From contig JAFGDK010000044.1 in NCBI GenBank assembly GCA_016932165.1, positions 1-43,972 on the forward strand: a DNA stretch of 43,972 nt. Reading direction: 5' to 3'. The notes below the pieces were generated by a model that was not told where the DNA came from, made no database searches, and worked only from the letters and a program-made list of their open reading frames with translations. Positions 1 through 7,389 of this stretch are shown here, one piece after another. This stretch comes from Anaerolineales bacterium. GTDB taxonomy: Bacteria > Chloroflexota > Anaerolineae > Anaerolineales > UBA11579. The translations under genes were made by a program, and so were the position numbers. How positions within the stretch are numbered: position 1 is the first letter of the stretch; each line of letters opens with the position of its first letter.

Positions 1-15
1 AACGCAAACCCCTCC

Positions 16-44
16 TTGTCAAACCCGGCAGCATACAATATACT
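16..44 (+). promoter_or_regulatory. Promoter of the selenocysteine tRNA
   Basis: A TTGTCA -35 box (16-21) and a TATACT -10 box (39-44) are separated by exactly 17 bases. The expected transcription start, near 51, lies a few bases before the tRNA. The match is to a housekeeping sigma-70-type promoter and is seen directly. Confidence 0.7.
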
Positions 45-54
45 ACTACCCAAC

Positions 55-148
55 GGGAGTGGATGAGTCCCGGTGGGCTCCCCGGTCTTCAAAACCGTTG
101 GCGGGCCGCGTTGCGGGCCGCGGTGGGTTCGACTCCCATGCACTCCCG
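55..148 (+). tRNA. selC: tRNA-Sec (anticodon UCA)
   Basis: This tRNA decodes UGA as selenocysteine. The anticodon loop at 87-93 contains TCA (89-91), and the stem 83-86/94-97 has four perfect pairs. The D arm has the hallmark six-pair stem (65-70 with 75-80) and a four-base loop. The long variable arm (101-109 with 113-121) forms nine positions with one central G-G mismatch. The T loop is TTCGACT at 128-134. The acceptor stem 55-62/140-147 has seven pairs plus one G-G mismatch at the inner, eighth position. The discriminator is G148, followed by CC; the terminal A is not encoded. Long acceptor, six-pair D stem and extended variable arm together separate it from tRNA-Ser and from a suppressor tRNA. 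No selA, selB or selD lies in the window. Confidence 0.93.
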
Positions 149-176
149 CCTGACCTCGTCACCAACCGGAAACCCT

Positions 177-1418
177 ATGGAAAACACCCACCCCTCTGCT
201 CCCATCGACCCCTTCTCCGAAAAGCAAGCCAGTCTTACCGCCCTGGTGAAAGACGTCATGTCTGTCGAATCGATCACCCTCGGCAGCCCCGGCGACCGCT
301 TCCTCGCCTTTTACCGCGGCAATCTCACCAAAGATTCCATCCAGGCTTACGACCAGCTCAGCCAAGCCTTCAAACCCCACAACATCACCCCTATCTTCCG
401 GGAAGAAGAAGGCCAGCATCTGATCATCATGATGGATGGCGTCTTCGATCCCCAGCCATCCAACCCCTGGGTCAACCTGATCTTATTTATCCTCACCTTC
501 TTCAGCGTACTATATGCCGGCGCCATGTACAGCTACGACGGTCCCCTCCCCGCTGGCGGTGCCCTCACCCAAATGCTCTCCCTCCTGCGCCACCTCGACG
601 CTGGCCTCCCTTTCGGGCTCAGCATCCTTGCCATCCTCCTAGCCCACGAGTTCGGCCACTACCTGATGGGACGCCGGCATCACGCCGATGTCACCCTGCC
701 CTATTTCATCCCCCTACCGATCAGCCTGTTCGGCACCATGGGCGCCTTCATCCAGCTCAAATCACCCCCCAAGAACCGCCGCGTCCTCCACGATATCGGC
801 GTGGCCGGACCGCTGGCCGGGCTGGTGGTCGCCATCCCTATCCTGCTCATCGGCCTGTACCTCTCCCCGGTGGAAGTCATCGAGCCGCTTTCCGGCCCCA
901 ACACCGGTCTGATGCTGGAGGGCAATTCCATCCTCTACCTGGCGGCCAAATACCTCATTCATGGGGAACTGCTCCCCGCCCCGGAGAGTTATGGCGGAGT
1001 GCCGCCCCTGCTCTACTGGCTGCGGTTTGTCTTCACCGGTTACCCCGCCCCCTTTGGCAGCCGGGATGTGCTCATGCACCCCCTTGCCTGGGCTGGGTGG
1101 GCCGGCCTGCTCGTCACCGCTCTCAACCTGATCCCCGCCGGGCAGTTGGACGGCGGTCATGCCCTCTATGTCTTGGTTGGCCGCAACGCCCGCAATGTGC
1201 TGCCCTTCATCCTTGGCGGATTGGTAATTCTCGGATTTTTCTGGGAGGGCTGGTGGTTGTGGGCTGTCCTGATCATGCTGCTGGGCCGCCGCCATGCCGA
1301 ACCGCTCGACCAGATCACCAAACTCGATTCGGGCCGAAAAGCCATCGCCGTGTTCACCCTGATCATCTTTTTCCTGGTCTTCATCCCCATCCCTCTCCAG
1401 CATTTCATCGGCGGATAA
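177..1418 (+). CDS. Site-2 protease family membrane metalloprotease (M50)
   Basis: This is a polytopic zinc metalloprotease of about 413 residues that would cleave substrates within or beside the membrane. The zinc motif HEFGH lies at about residues 157-161 and the third-ligand motif LDGGH at about 324-328, each inside a hydrophobic segment; this order is diagnostic of M50. A soluble N-terminal domain of about 100 residues precedes the first membrane segment, as in EGY1-like and cyanobacterial members. The reading frame is open upstream into the tRNA, so ATG 177 was chosen as the first start clear of it; the ribosome site is weak (GGA at 168-170). The gene may share the tRNA-Sec promoter by read-through. 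The substrate is unknown; no sigma or anti-sigma factor is adjacent. Confidence 0.85.
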   Translation: MENTHPSAPIDPFSEKQASLTALVKDVMSVESITLGSPGDRFLAFYRGNLTKDSIQAYDQLSQAFKPHNITPIFREEEGQHLIIMMDGVFDPQPSNPWVNLILFILTFFSVLYAGAMYSYDGPLPAGGALTQMLSLLRHLDAGLPFGLSILAILLAHEFGHYLMGRRHHADVTLPYFIPLPISLFGTMGAFIQLKSPPKNRRVLHDIGVAGPLAGLVVAIPILLIGLYLSPVEVIEPLSGPNTGLMLEGNSILYLAAKYLIHGELLPAPESYGGVPPLLYWLRFVFTGYPAPFGSRDVLMHPLAWAGWAGLLVTALNLIPAGQLDGGHALYVLVGRNARNVLPFILGGLVILGFFWEGWWLWAVLIMLLGRRHAEPLDQITKLDSGRKAIAVFTLIIFFLVFIPIPLQHFIGG

Positions 1419-1470
1419 CCATCATTTTGACCTCCCAAGGGGCTATATTTTTCACAGAAATTATGTTCTA

Positions 1471-1499
1471 TTGTGACAGGTATCAATCATTGATATACT
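1471..1499 (+). promoter_or_regulatory. Promoter of the G-Y-P repeat lipoprotein gene
   Basis: TTGTGA (1471-1476), a 17-base spacer and TATACT (1494-1499) form a good sigma-70-type promoter. The predicted start near 1506 gives a leader of about 80 bases before ATG 1589. Confidence 0.65.
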
Positions 1500-1588
1500 A
1501 ATATTGGGCTGCACTGCGTTATCTTTTCTGTTTTTTGCACGTATTTTTATTGATAGTAAATGCCCAGGATGAGGAGAAATCACCCATA

Positions 1589-3073
1589 ATGAAAGCCTTG
1601 TTTGCCCGAATTTTAAAGCTCGTGCTGTTTTTTACCTTGGCATTCATCCTGACCGCCTGCGGCACTTCAAACACGCCAACCTGGGATAACCTCCCTCCCG
1701 GCACCTACGCTCCCCATCCTGTATTTGAAGAATTCTACCTCCAGCACGGCGGTCACAACCTGTTCGGTTACCCGGTCAGCACCGTCTTCACCGACCAGGC
1801 CGGTACACGCTACCAGTATTTTGAAACCGTCCTCATGTCTTTCAACCCAGCCAATGGAGCCATCTCATTCGAACCGCTCGGACTGCAACTGGGCCTGGAC
1901 ACACTGCCGGTGCTTGCCTGGCAGGGCCCGGATAAACATGGCGACGACGGTCTCACTGTCGGTGAATTCAAAATCCATCCCGCCTTTGTCCCGCTTTACC
2001 TCTCGCTGGGGCCGGAGCGGGTCGGCCTGCCGATCACCGACCCCTTTTACAATCCCGGTCGCAACCGCATGGAACAGCACTTTGAGGGCACTGGGATGTT
2101 CTTCCTCCTCAACGACCCTGAAGAAACTCCCTTACTGCTGGATTACAGCCTGGTTGCCTGCCAGAGCTGCCGGCCGCAAAGTCACCCCCGCCAGACCATC
2201 GCTATCATCCAGACCCTGTTGCCTGATGACAAAATCTACGAGCAGATGAAATGGGCTAATATCCCTATCTCTCTCACCGGCGAGATGATCAAAGGGCCAG
2301 CCCTGCTCGTGGACGGCACCATTGATTTTGTCTTTGAACATCTGGCGCTCTACCACCAGGATGGCGCCCTCAAGATCAGACCTGTGCCTGTCCTGCTCGG
2401 ACTCAAAGACGAGTTCTATTACGCCCACATCAGCCATCCCGACCTGGTCTTTTACGAGATTAATGAGGGTGCCGGACACAATATTTACCGGCCATTTGAT
2501 ACCTTTATCTGGGAGAATGGCGGTTATCAGGTCTCCGGAGAGCCAATCAGCGAGATCATTCCACTCAACCGGGAACTCGGCCAAATCCAACAGTGTTTCA
2601 GAAACTACTGCCTTGAATACATCCCGCAAAATGTGGGAACAGAAATCCGCCCAGTACCTTTAGGGCAGTTCTACCTGGAAAGCCATATTCCCATCTATGT
2701 TCCCACCAAGGAATCTGAAGACAGCGGGAAGAACGACAACCAGAACGAGCGCAGTGTTACCCCCTTTACCCTAATCGTGTGGGAACATCCCACCGTAGTC
2801 GATTCCCAAACCCCGGAAACCATCTCTGTTAAAGTCATCCTGGAAAATACACCTCAGCCCGGCCTGACGGTCACCCTCAAGGTTATCCTCCCAGACGGCA
2901 CAGAAGCTTTCTATCAAATGCCCCCCACGGGAGAAGACGGTACCACCAGCTACACCCTCAATCCAATCCAGGCCGAGAACAGCCAGCTGGTCTTCTACGA
3001 AACCTGCCTGGTGGTACAGGGTAAAACCCAGCTCTGTGTGGACCAATCCTTCATGATCTGGGGCAACCCATAA
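1589..3073 (+). CDS. Repeat-containing surface lipoprotein
   Basis: A 494-residue lipoprotein. The N-terminus has a basic start, a hydrophobic stretch and the lipobox L-T-A-C, so it should be lipid-anchored outside the cytoplasmic membrane. ATG 1589 was chosen because GAGGAG lies 12 bases upstream and it places the signal peptide at the terminus. The body holds imperfect copies of a module of about 50 residues with the pattern F-x-x-x-Y-x-x-x-G-G-x-x-x-x-G-Y/L-P-I/V-S/T. Copies start near residues 33 and 127, and a more diverged one near 310. Such modules recur in Chloroflexota secreted proteins, often beside hydrolase or wall-binding domains; I do not know their ligand. The C-terminal 100 residues look like a beta-rich Ig-type domain. 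The gene stands alone between a promoter and a terminator. Confidence 0.8.
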   Translation: MKALFARILKLVLFFTLAFILTACGTSNTPTWDNLPPGTYAPHPVFEEFYLQHGGHNLFGYPVSTVFTDQAGTRYQYFETVLMSFNPANGAISFEPLGLQLGLDTLPVLAWQGPDKHGDDGLTVGEFKIHPAFVPLYLSLGPERVGLPITDPFYNPGRNRMEQHFEGTGMFFLLNDPEETPLLLDYSLVACQSCRPQSHPRQTIAIIQTLLPDDKIYEQMKWANIPISLTGEMIKGPALLVDGTIDFVFEHLALYHQDGALKIRPVPVLLGLKDEFYYAHISHPDLVFYEINEGAGHNIYRPFDTFIWENGGYQVSGEPISEIIPLNRELGQIQQCFRNYCLEYIPQNVGTEIRPVPLGQFYLESHIPIYVPTKESEDSGKNDNQNERSVTPFTLIVWEHPTVVDSQTPETISVKVILENTPQPGLTVTLKVILPDGTEAFYQMPPTGEDGTTSYTLNPIQAENSQLVFYETCLVVQGKTQLCVDQSFMIWGNP

Positions 3074-3099
3074 GTCCCCATCAATTAATCTCAAATCTG

Positions 3100-3128
3100 A
3101 GCCGGTTGCTGTAAAACCCCGGCTTTTT
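3100..3128 (+). terminator. Rho-independent terminator
   Basis: The stem AGCCGG (3100-3105) pairs with CCGGCT (3119-3124) and is followed by a run of T at 3124-3128. It closes the lipoprotein gene and overlaps the stop codon of the convergent minus-strand gene. Confidence 0.65.
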
Positions 3129-4113
3129 ACGGCACTGAACTGCGGGCTTCTGCCAGGATTTCTACCCTGGCAATCCACCCGCCTGTGCTGTAAACCACGA
3201 AGTCGAAATCCACCGCATCTCCCAAAGCTTCCTCCGGAGCCTCCCACCGGCGGATCCCAACCGCCTGACCGGTATCATCAAACGCCATCGCCACCACCCA
3301 TAAATAAGCCGGCCAAACGCCCTCATCCAGTCCGGTCACCAAAACCGTCCCGCTGACCCGGCTCGCCAATTCGTTCCCTTCTCCCAATTGGATGTTTACA
3401 CTGGATACCTGGGTATCCAGATAACGGTCTCCAACCTGGTTGGCCGCTGCTGCGCTGGTGATCTGTCCCTGTGCGGACCGCCAGTCTGGCAGCGGCGGTT
3501 TGAAATACGTTCCCAAAACAAACGTTTCACCCGGTCTCAACAGATTTAACAGGCTGTATGCTGGCTGGCTGAGGAGTATCTCTCCCTCACGGTCGTACAG
3601 ATGCACCACACCGGCCAGATTCTCCACTGGCTGCGCTAAAGAATTAGTCACCTCCCAGAAACACCACAACCCTCCCCCCCGATCTGTGTTGCACGCAACT
3701 TCCCCGCCAGTCACCGGCAGCACCGCGGGCTCCGCTGGAGAGAGAGCCTCTGCTTCTATTTCCAGCGGGATGACCAGTTGGGTCCCCACCGAAAGGAAAT
3801 TCGGATTCACATCCGCATTCGCCACCTGGAGCGCTTCCAGGCTGACGCCATAATAGCTGGCAATCCCAATCAGCGTCTCCCCCTCAGTCACAATGTGAAG
3901 GAAAGGCGTGGGTGTTGGTAATGGCGGCGGGGTGAGGGTGGGCGAGGGGGTAGGAGTCGGCGCTTGCCTCTCGACCGGGATTTTCGTGGCGTACGGGGTC
4001 ACTAATATCGTTAAGTCTTCCGCCAGCGTGGGCGTCTCAGCGCCGACTTCCTCACTGGTACAGCCTGCGATTGCTAGTCCAAGGATGAGCCATATCCAAA
4101 GCAACTTCTTCAT
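3127..4113 (-). CDS. LysM-domain lipoprotein
   Basis: A 328-residue lipoprotein. MKKLLW, a hydrophobic core and the lipobox A-I-A-G-C (lipidated Cys18) give an exported, membrane-anchored protein. A Thr/Pro-rich linker (about 52-71) leads to one LysM domain (about 72-116), a family that binds N-acetylglucosamine-containing glycans such as peptidoglycan. The C-terminal 200 residues are a beta-rich domain I do not recognise; part of it resembles the FxLAM-type domains that discuss contrasts and structure in extracellular proteins only loosely. ATG 4113 was chosen because a strong extended -10 box lies ten bases before it, which excludes the upstream start at 4158. No ribosome site precedes it, so the mRNA is probably nearly leaderless. 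It is divergent from the TPR gene. Confidence 0.8.
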   Translation of the reverse strand: MKKLLWIWLILGLAIAGCTSEEVGAETPTLAEDLTILVTPYATKIPVERQAPTPTPSPTLTPPPLPTPTPFLHIVTEGETLIGIASYYGVSLEALQVANADVNPNFLSVGTQLVIPLEIEAEALSPAEPAVLPVTGGEVACNTDRGGGLWCFWEVTNSLAQPVENLAGVVHLYDREGEILLSQPAYSLLNLLRPGETFVLGTYFKPPLPDWRSAQGQITSAAAANQVGDRYLDTQVSSVNIQLGEGNELASRVSGTVLVTGLDEGVWPAYLWVVAMAFDDTGQAVGIRRWEAPEEALGDAVDFDFVVYSTGGWIARVEILAEARSSVP

Positions 4114-4122
4114 CGTGCCGAG

Positions 4123-4128
4123 ATTATA
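4123..4128 (-). promoter_or_regulatory. Extended -10 promoter of the LysM lipoprotein gene
   Basis: Read on the minus strand, TGG-TATAAT is a perfect extended -10 element (TG at 4130-4131). Transcription should begin about 7 bases downstream, only about 3 bases before ATG 4113, implying a near-leaderless message. No good -35 box is visible, as is common for extended -10 promoters. Confidence 0.65.
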
Positions 4129-4158
4129 CCAGCGCTCCAAAACTGTTGCCCCCCTCAC

Positions 4159-4187
4159 TTGTGAGGGTAGTCAAGGTATGCTAAACT
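4159..4187 (+). promoter_or_regulatory. Promoter of the TPR protein gene
   Basis: TTGTGA (4159-4164), a 17-base spacer and TAAACT (4182-4187), with TG one base before the -10 box. It is divergent from the LysM gene promoter within the same short intergenic region. Confidence 0.6.
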
Positions 4188-4209
4188 GCTAGAGATCAGA
4201 GAGTGATCT

Positions 4210-6027
4210 ATGTCAGATGACCGCATACTTCAAGAGGCGATCGAAGCGATCGAAAATGGCCAGCGCGCCCGAGCCCGCGATCTGCTCACCCGCATCCTGC
4301 GCAAAGAACCCGCCAGAACAGACTGCTGGCTCTACATGAGTGCGGTGGTTGAAACTACCAAAGAACGCACCTTCTGCCTCGAAAATGCCCTGAAGTATGA
4401 CCCCAAAAACACCACTGCCCTTCAGGGCCTGGTGATGCTGGGCAAACTGCCGCCAGACGAGAACATCACGCTCATCCGCCCTGAAAATGAGCGCTCTCGG
4501 GAAGATATCGCCATCTTTGAACCTGCCTCGGAGGAAGATGATGCGGCATCCAGGAGAAAGAAAAAACGCCGGGCAGGCACACAGGTGATTCCCACTGTGT
4601 TGGTCAGTCTCATCGCCCTTGCATTGATCTGGACCGGCATCTTCGGTAATCCCTTCTCGTCAAATTCTGGGGGCCTGATTAACGTCAGCGGGCCGGTTGA
4701 GCCAACATCCACATTTGCCCCGCTGGCGGCAGCAGCCCGTGACACCCCCACCGCAAGCCCCACCAATACCCCTGAACCTCAAATGACCCTCAGCGATGTG
4801 ACTCTGCCCACGCCGCTGACCATACGCGTGGAGGAAGCCTATACCCCCACCCCCATTTATGTGGATACCCCTCACCCTAGTAATGAGGCCTATTCCGCTG
4901 CCATGAGCAGCTTTAAGTACGGCAACTACGAGCAAGCCCTGGAATTATTTGAGCAGGCCAGGGAGCAAATGGAAAATAATCGGGAAGGCGACCTGGATGT
5001 GCGTTATTTCATCGGCCTGATCTATTTGGATATGGGCGAATATGAGGACGCCCGTCGTGAGTTTGAGCTGATCATTCAAGATGAACCGCGCTTTGCACCG
5101 GCTTATACCGCAAAATCAAGAGCGATCCTCGCCATGCGGCCGGATGCCATCGTTGCCGGAGACCTGTACAAAGCCGTTAATATTGACCCCCGGTTCATTG
5201 AAGGCTACCTGGCAGTCGCCGACTACCGTCTGAAACGCAACGAGCCTGTAGATGTCCAGGCGATTTGTGAGCAGCTCCTCAAAATTGAGCCGGACCACCC
5301 CCGCGGCTTGCATTACCTTGCCGAAGCCTACCTTGCGCTGGGCGAGAACGAACTCGCCCTTGAAACTGCCCGGCGCGCCTTCGAACTTGATATGACCATG
5401 CAGGATCATTATTACACCCTCGGGCGCGCCCTGATCGAAAACGGGTTCAACCAGGAAGGCTATGGCTACATGGAACTGTACACCCGGAACATGGAGGAGA
5501 TAGAAGACCGCTTCGTGCTCTATTACCTGGGGCGGGCTTTCCAGGGCTTTGATGATCACATCCGCGCCATCCAGCATTTTGAAGCTTCATACGCCATCCG
5601 CCGTGACCTGTATGAGATGAGCTACTACTGGGCCAATTCGCTGATCGCCGTTGGGGAATATAAAGACGCAGTCGACCGGGCGATCGTCCCGATCGAACAA
5701 ACCCCTAACTGGTTTGAACCGTACGTTACCCATGCCCAGGCGCTTTACTACCTTGAAGATTATGATGATGCCAAAGAAGCCATTGAGGCCGGCGCAGACC
5801 TGGCCAAGACAGACGAACAATTGGCAGTGCTCTATTACTGGCGCGGTTTGATCTATGAAGATCTCGGTTATCCCCTGATCGCAAAACAAAACTGGCAAAA
5901 GCTGCTGGAACTCAGCCCCAGTGTTGTGCCCGTTGAATTTCTGCGCGAAGCCCAGAATAGGCTCCTGCCCGCCATCCCCACCTACACACCCGCCCAACCC
6001 ACTCCTACACGCGTATCGGACGGGTAA
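4210..6027 (+). CDS. Membrane-anchored tetratricopeptide repeat protein
   Basis: A 605-residue protein with no enzyme motif. The N-terminal 75 residues form TPR-like helix pairs. A basic stretch (K-K-K-R-R) then precedes one transmembrane helix at about 125-147, followed by a Ser/Thr/Pro-rich linker to about 225. The remaining 360 residues are a long array of TPR units (alternating small and aromatic residues with recurring Y-x-x-A/G spacing, for example the unit around residues 230-260), which should lie outside the cell. TPR arrays are protein-binding scaffolds. The short Thr-Pro runs at the C-terminus (T-Y-T-P-A-Q-P-T-P-T) look like another linker end. The start at 4210 follows GAGAG at about nine bases. 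The partner is unknown. Confidence 0.8.
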   Translation: MSDDRILQEAIEAIENGQRARARDLLTRILRKEPARTDCWLYMSAVVETTKERTFCLENALKYDPKNTTALQGLVMLGKLPPDENITLIRPENERSREDIAIFEPASEEDDAASRRKKKRRAGTQVIPTVLVSLIALALIWTGIFGNPFSSNSGGLINVSGPVEPTSTFAPLAAAARDTPTASPTNTPEPQMTLSDVTLPTPLTIRVEEAYTPTPIYVDTPHPSNEAYSAAMSSFKYGNYEQALELFEQAREQMENNREGDLDVRYFIGLIYLDMGEYEDARREFELIIQDEPRFAPAYTAKSRAILAMRPDAIVAGDLYKAVNIDPRFIEGYLAVADYRLKRNEPVDVQAICEQLLKIEPDHPRGLHYLAEAYLALGENELALETARRAFELDMTMQDHYYTLGRALIENGFNQEGYGYMELYTRNMEEIEDRFVLYYLGRAFQGFDDHIRAIQHFEASYAIRRDLYEMSYYWANSLIAVGEYKDAVDRAIVPIEQTPNWFEPYVTHAQALYYLEDYDDAKEAIEAGADLAKTDEQLAVLYYWRGLIYEDLGYPLIAKQNWQKLLELSPSVVPVEFLREAQNRLLPAIPTYTPAQPTPTRVSDG

Positions 6028-6079
6028 AATTCTCTAAAGATTTACATCCGGGTCTTACGTAAAATTTATACACCCCATC

Positions 6080-6108
6080 TTGTCAATGTCTGGGATGCGC
6101 GCTATAAT
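6080..6108 (+). promoter_or_regulatory. Promoter of the zinc ribbon protein gene
   Basis: TTGTCA (6080-6085), a 17-base spacer and a perfect TATAAT (6103-6108). One of the strongest promoter matches in the window; the start codon is about 30 bases past the expected start of transcription. Confidence 0.75.
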
Positions 6109-6143
6109 CCACTGTTGCGAAAAACCACGCGAAGGTTATATTA

Positions 6144-6446
6144 ATGCCTGTTTACACTTACCACTGTGATCAGTGCGATCACGAATTTGAAAAATACCAA
6201 TCCTTCTCAGAAGAAGCCCTCACTACCTGTCCTAAATGCGGGCAGAAAACTCTGCGCAAGGTCTATCAACCCGCATTGGTGCTCTTCAAGGGGTCTGGTT
6301 TCTACGTCACCGATACCAAATCGCACAGCCCCACCTTGAGCTCTTCAAATGGTGATAAACGCTCATCAAGCGAGCCATCCGCTGAGAAGTCCACTGAAAA
6401 GAAAACTGAGACCAAGGCAGAAAAGAAAACAACCAAACAAAAATAG
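6144..6446 (+). CDS. FmdB-type zinc ribbon protein
   Basis: A 100-residue protein. It opens with the FmdB-family zinc ribbon: C8-x-x-C11 and C29-P-x-C32-G should bind one zinc ion, and the M-P-x-Y-x-Y-x-C start is typical. After about residue 65 the chain turns into a low-complexity tail rich in Ser, Lys, Glu and Thr, probably disordered. FmdB-family proteins were named from a putative regulator of a formamidase operon; the role of most members is unknown. GAAGG ends eight bases before ATG 6144. The gene is a single transcription unit, with a near-consensus promoter upstream and a strong terminator downstream, which suggests high and independent expression. Confidence 0.85.
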   Translation: MPVYTYHCDQCDHEFEKYQSFSEEALTTCPKCGQKTLRKVYQPALVLFKGSGFYVTDTKSHSPTLSSSNGDKRSSSEPSAEKSTEKKTETKAEKKTTKQK

Positions 6447-6481
6447 CCGTTCATTCAATCAAACTCAACTTGTCTAATTCT

Positions 6482-6515
6482 TGCTCACCACAGCTGGTGA
6501 GCATTTTTATTTTTT
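6482..6515 (+). terminator. Strong rho-independent terminator
   Basis: Nine perfect pairs (TGCTCACCA at 6482-6490 with TGGTGAGCA at 6495-6503), a four-base loop and a T-rich tract. It ends the zinc ribbon transcription unit. Confidence 0.9.
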
Positions 6516-6559
6516 CCTCATAATCGCTACAACTTTTTTGCACCTTTCTCGTATAGAGA

Positions 6560-6589
6560 TTTACAAGCACGCGTCATCGCTTTTATAAT
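6560..6589 (+). promoter_or_regulatory. Promoter of the LiaF-like membrane protein gene
   Basis: TTTACA (6560-6565), an 18-base spacer and TATAAT (6584-6589). The ribosome site AAGGAG follows at 6598-6603. Confidence 0.55.
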
Positions 6590-6612
6590 TCTAATCCAAG
6601 GAGTGTAATCAC

Positions 6613-7314
6613 ATGAAACGAAGAAGCAGTTTTACTTTCGGATTTTTGCTGATCTTGCTGGGCGCCTGGTTCCTGGCGGTACAGTTTGTCCCAGACATCG
6701 GCGACTGGATGCAAAGAGTCGCCGACTGGCCCTTCTGGGTGATCGGACCCGGCCTGATCTTCATCCTGGCTGGTCTGATCAGCGGTGTGACAGACCTGAT
6801 GATCCCCGGCTCGATCATCAGCGGCATCGGTCTGATCCTCTACTACCAAAACGCCACCGGAGATTGGCAGAGCTGGTCATACGCCTGGGCACTGATCATT
6901 GTCTTTGTTGGTATCGGCATCTTCCTCGCCAATCTGTTCAAGGGAGACCTGCGCACGGCGATCGAAGAAGGCGGCCAGCCCTTCATGACCGGGGCGGTCA
7001 TGTTCCTTATTTTCGGCTCGCTCTTCCGGGCCGCCTTAGGGCAAACCCCCTTCCTGGGAGACTATTGGCCCGCATTGCTGATCGTCTTCGGCCTGTGGCT
7101 GTTGGTCAAACCTTTCTTCCGCCGCCGCCGCAAAGCCAACGTGACCGTCACCATATCCACCGGTGATGATGAGTTGGCAGAAGTTGAAACCGGTGCTGAA
7201 GAGTTTGTCCGGGAAGTGGTCGAAGCGGTGGAACCTGAAGAACCCGCCGAGGACTGGGAGACCGCCCTTGATGAAGCCCTTGATGATGAAGAGGACACCC
7301 AAGAAGCAGCATAA
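6613..7314 (+). CDS. Small polytopic membrane protein (LiaF/DUF5668-like membrane region)
   Basis: A 233-residue protein with about six or seven short hydrophobic segments in the first 170 residues (for example about 8-27, 43-61 and 66-82). The Gly-rich, Trp-containing segments resemble the membrane part of LiaF/LiaI and DUF5668 proteins, which act in envelope-stress sensing in Firmicutes. After an R-R-R-R-K stop-transfer cluster (about 168-172) comes a cytoplasmic tail of about 60 residues that is strongly acidic. The C-terminal LiaF domain is absent, so a LiaF function cannot be assigned. AAGGAG lies nine bases before ATG 6613. It is monocistronic between its own promoter and the terminator at 7341. 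Confidence 0.65.
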   Translation: MKRRSSFTFGFLLILLGAWFLAVQFVPDIGDWMQRVADWPFWVIGPGLIFILAGLISGVTDLMIPGSIISGIGLILYYQNATGDWQSWSYAWALIIVFVGIGIFLANLFKGDLRTAIEEGGQPFMTGAVMFLIFGSLFRAALGQTPFLGDYWPALLIVFGLWLLVKPFFRRRRKANVTVTISTGDDELAEVETGAEEFVREVVEAVEPEEPAEDWETALDEALDDEEDTQEAA

Positions 7315-7340
7315 AGCAGATTTTTGTTTATTGATAAAAG

Positions 7341-7374
7341 AAGGCTGCCCCCCGTTGAGGGAGCAGCCTTTCCA
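7341..7374. terminator. Bidirectional terminator between convergent genes
   Basis: AAGGCTGC (7341-7348) pairs with GCAGCCTT (7363-7370), with extra C-G pairs inside. Read on the minus strand the stem is followed by CTTTTAT, so it serves the GH13 gene; the plus strand has a weaker TTTCC tail. Confidence 0.7.
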
Positions 7375-7389
7375 TGTATCTAGGCCTGC

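Noticed and set aside
63-176. Extended N-terminus of the site-2 protease
   Set aside because: The frame is open there but runs through the tRNA-Sec gene; the first start clear of it is ATG 177.
59-1501. A long plus-strand open frame rich in Pro, Arg and His
   Set aside because: It overlaps the tRNA and the M50 protease gene in another frame, has no domain and shows the composition of a GC-rich shadow.
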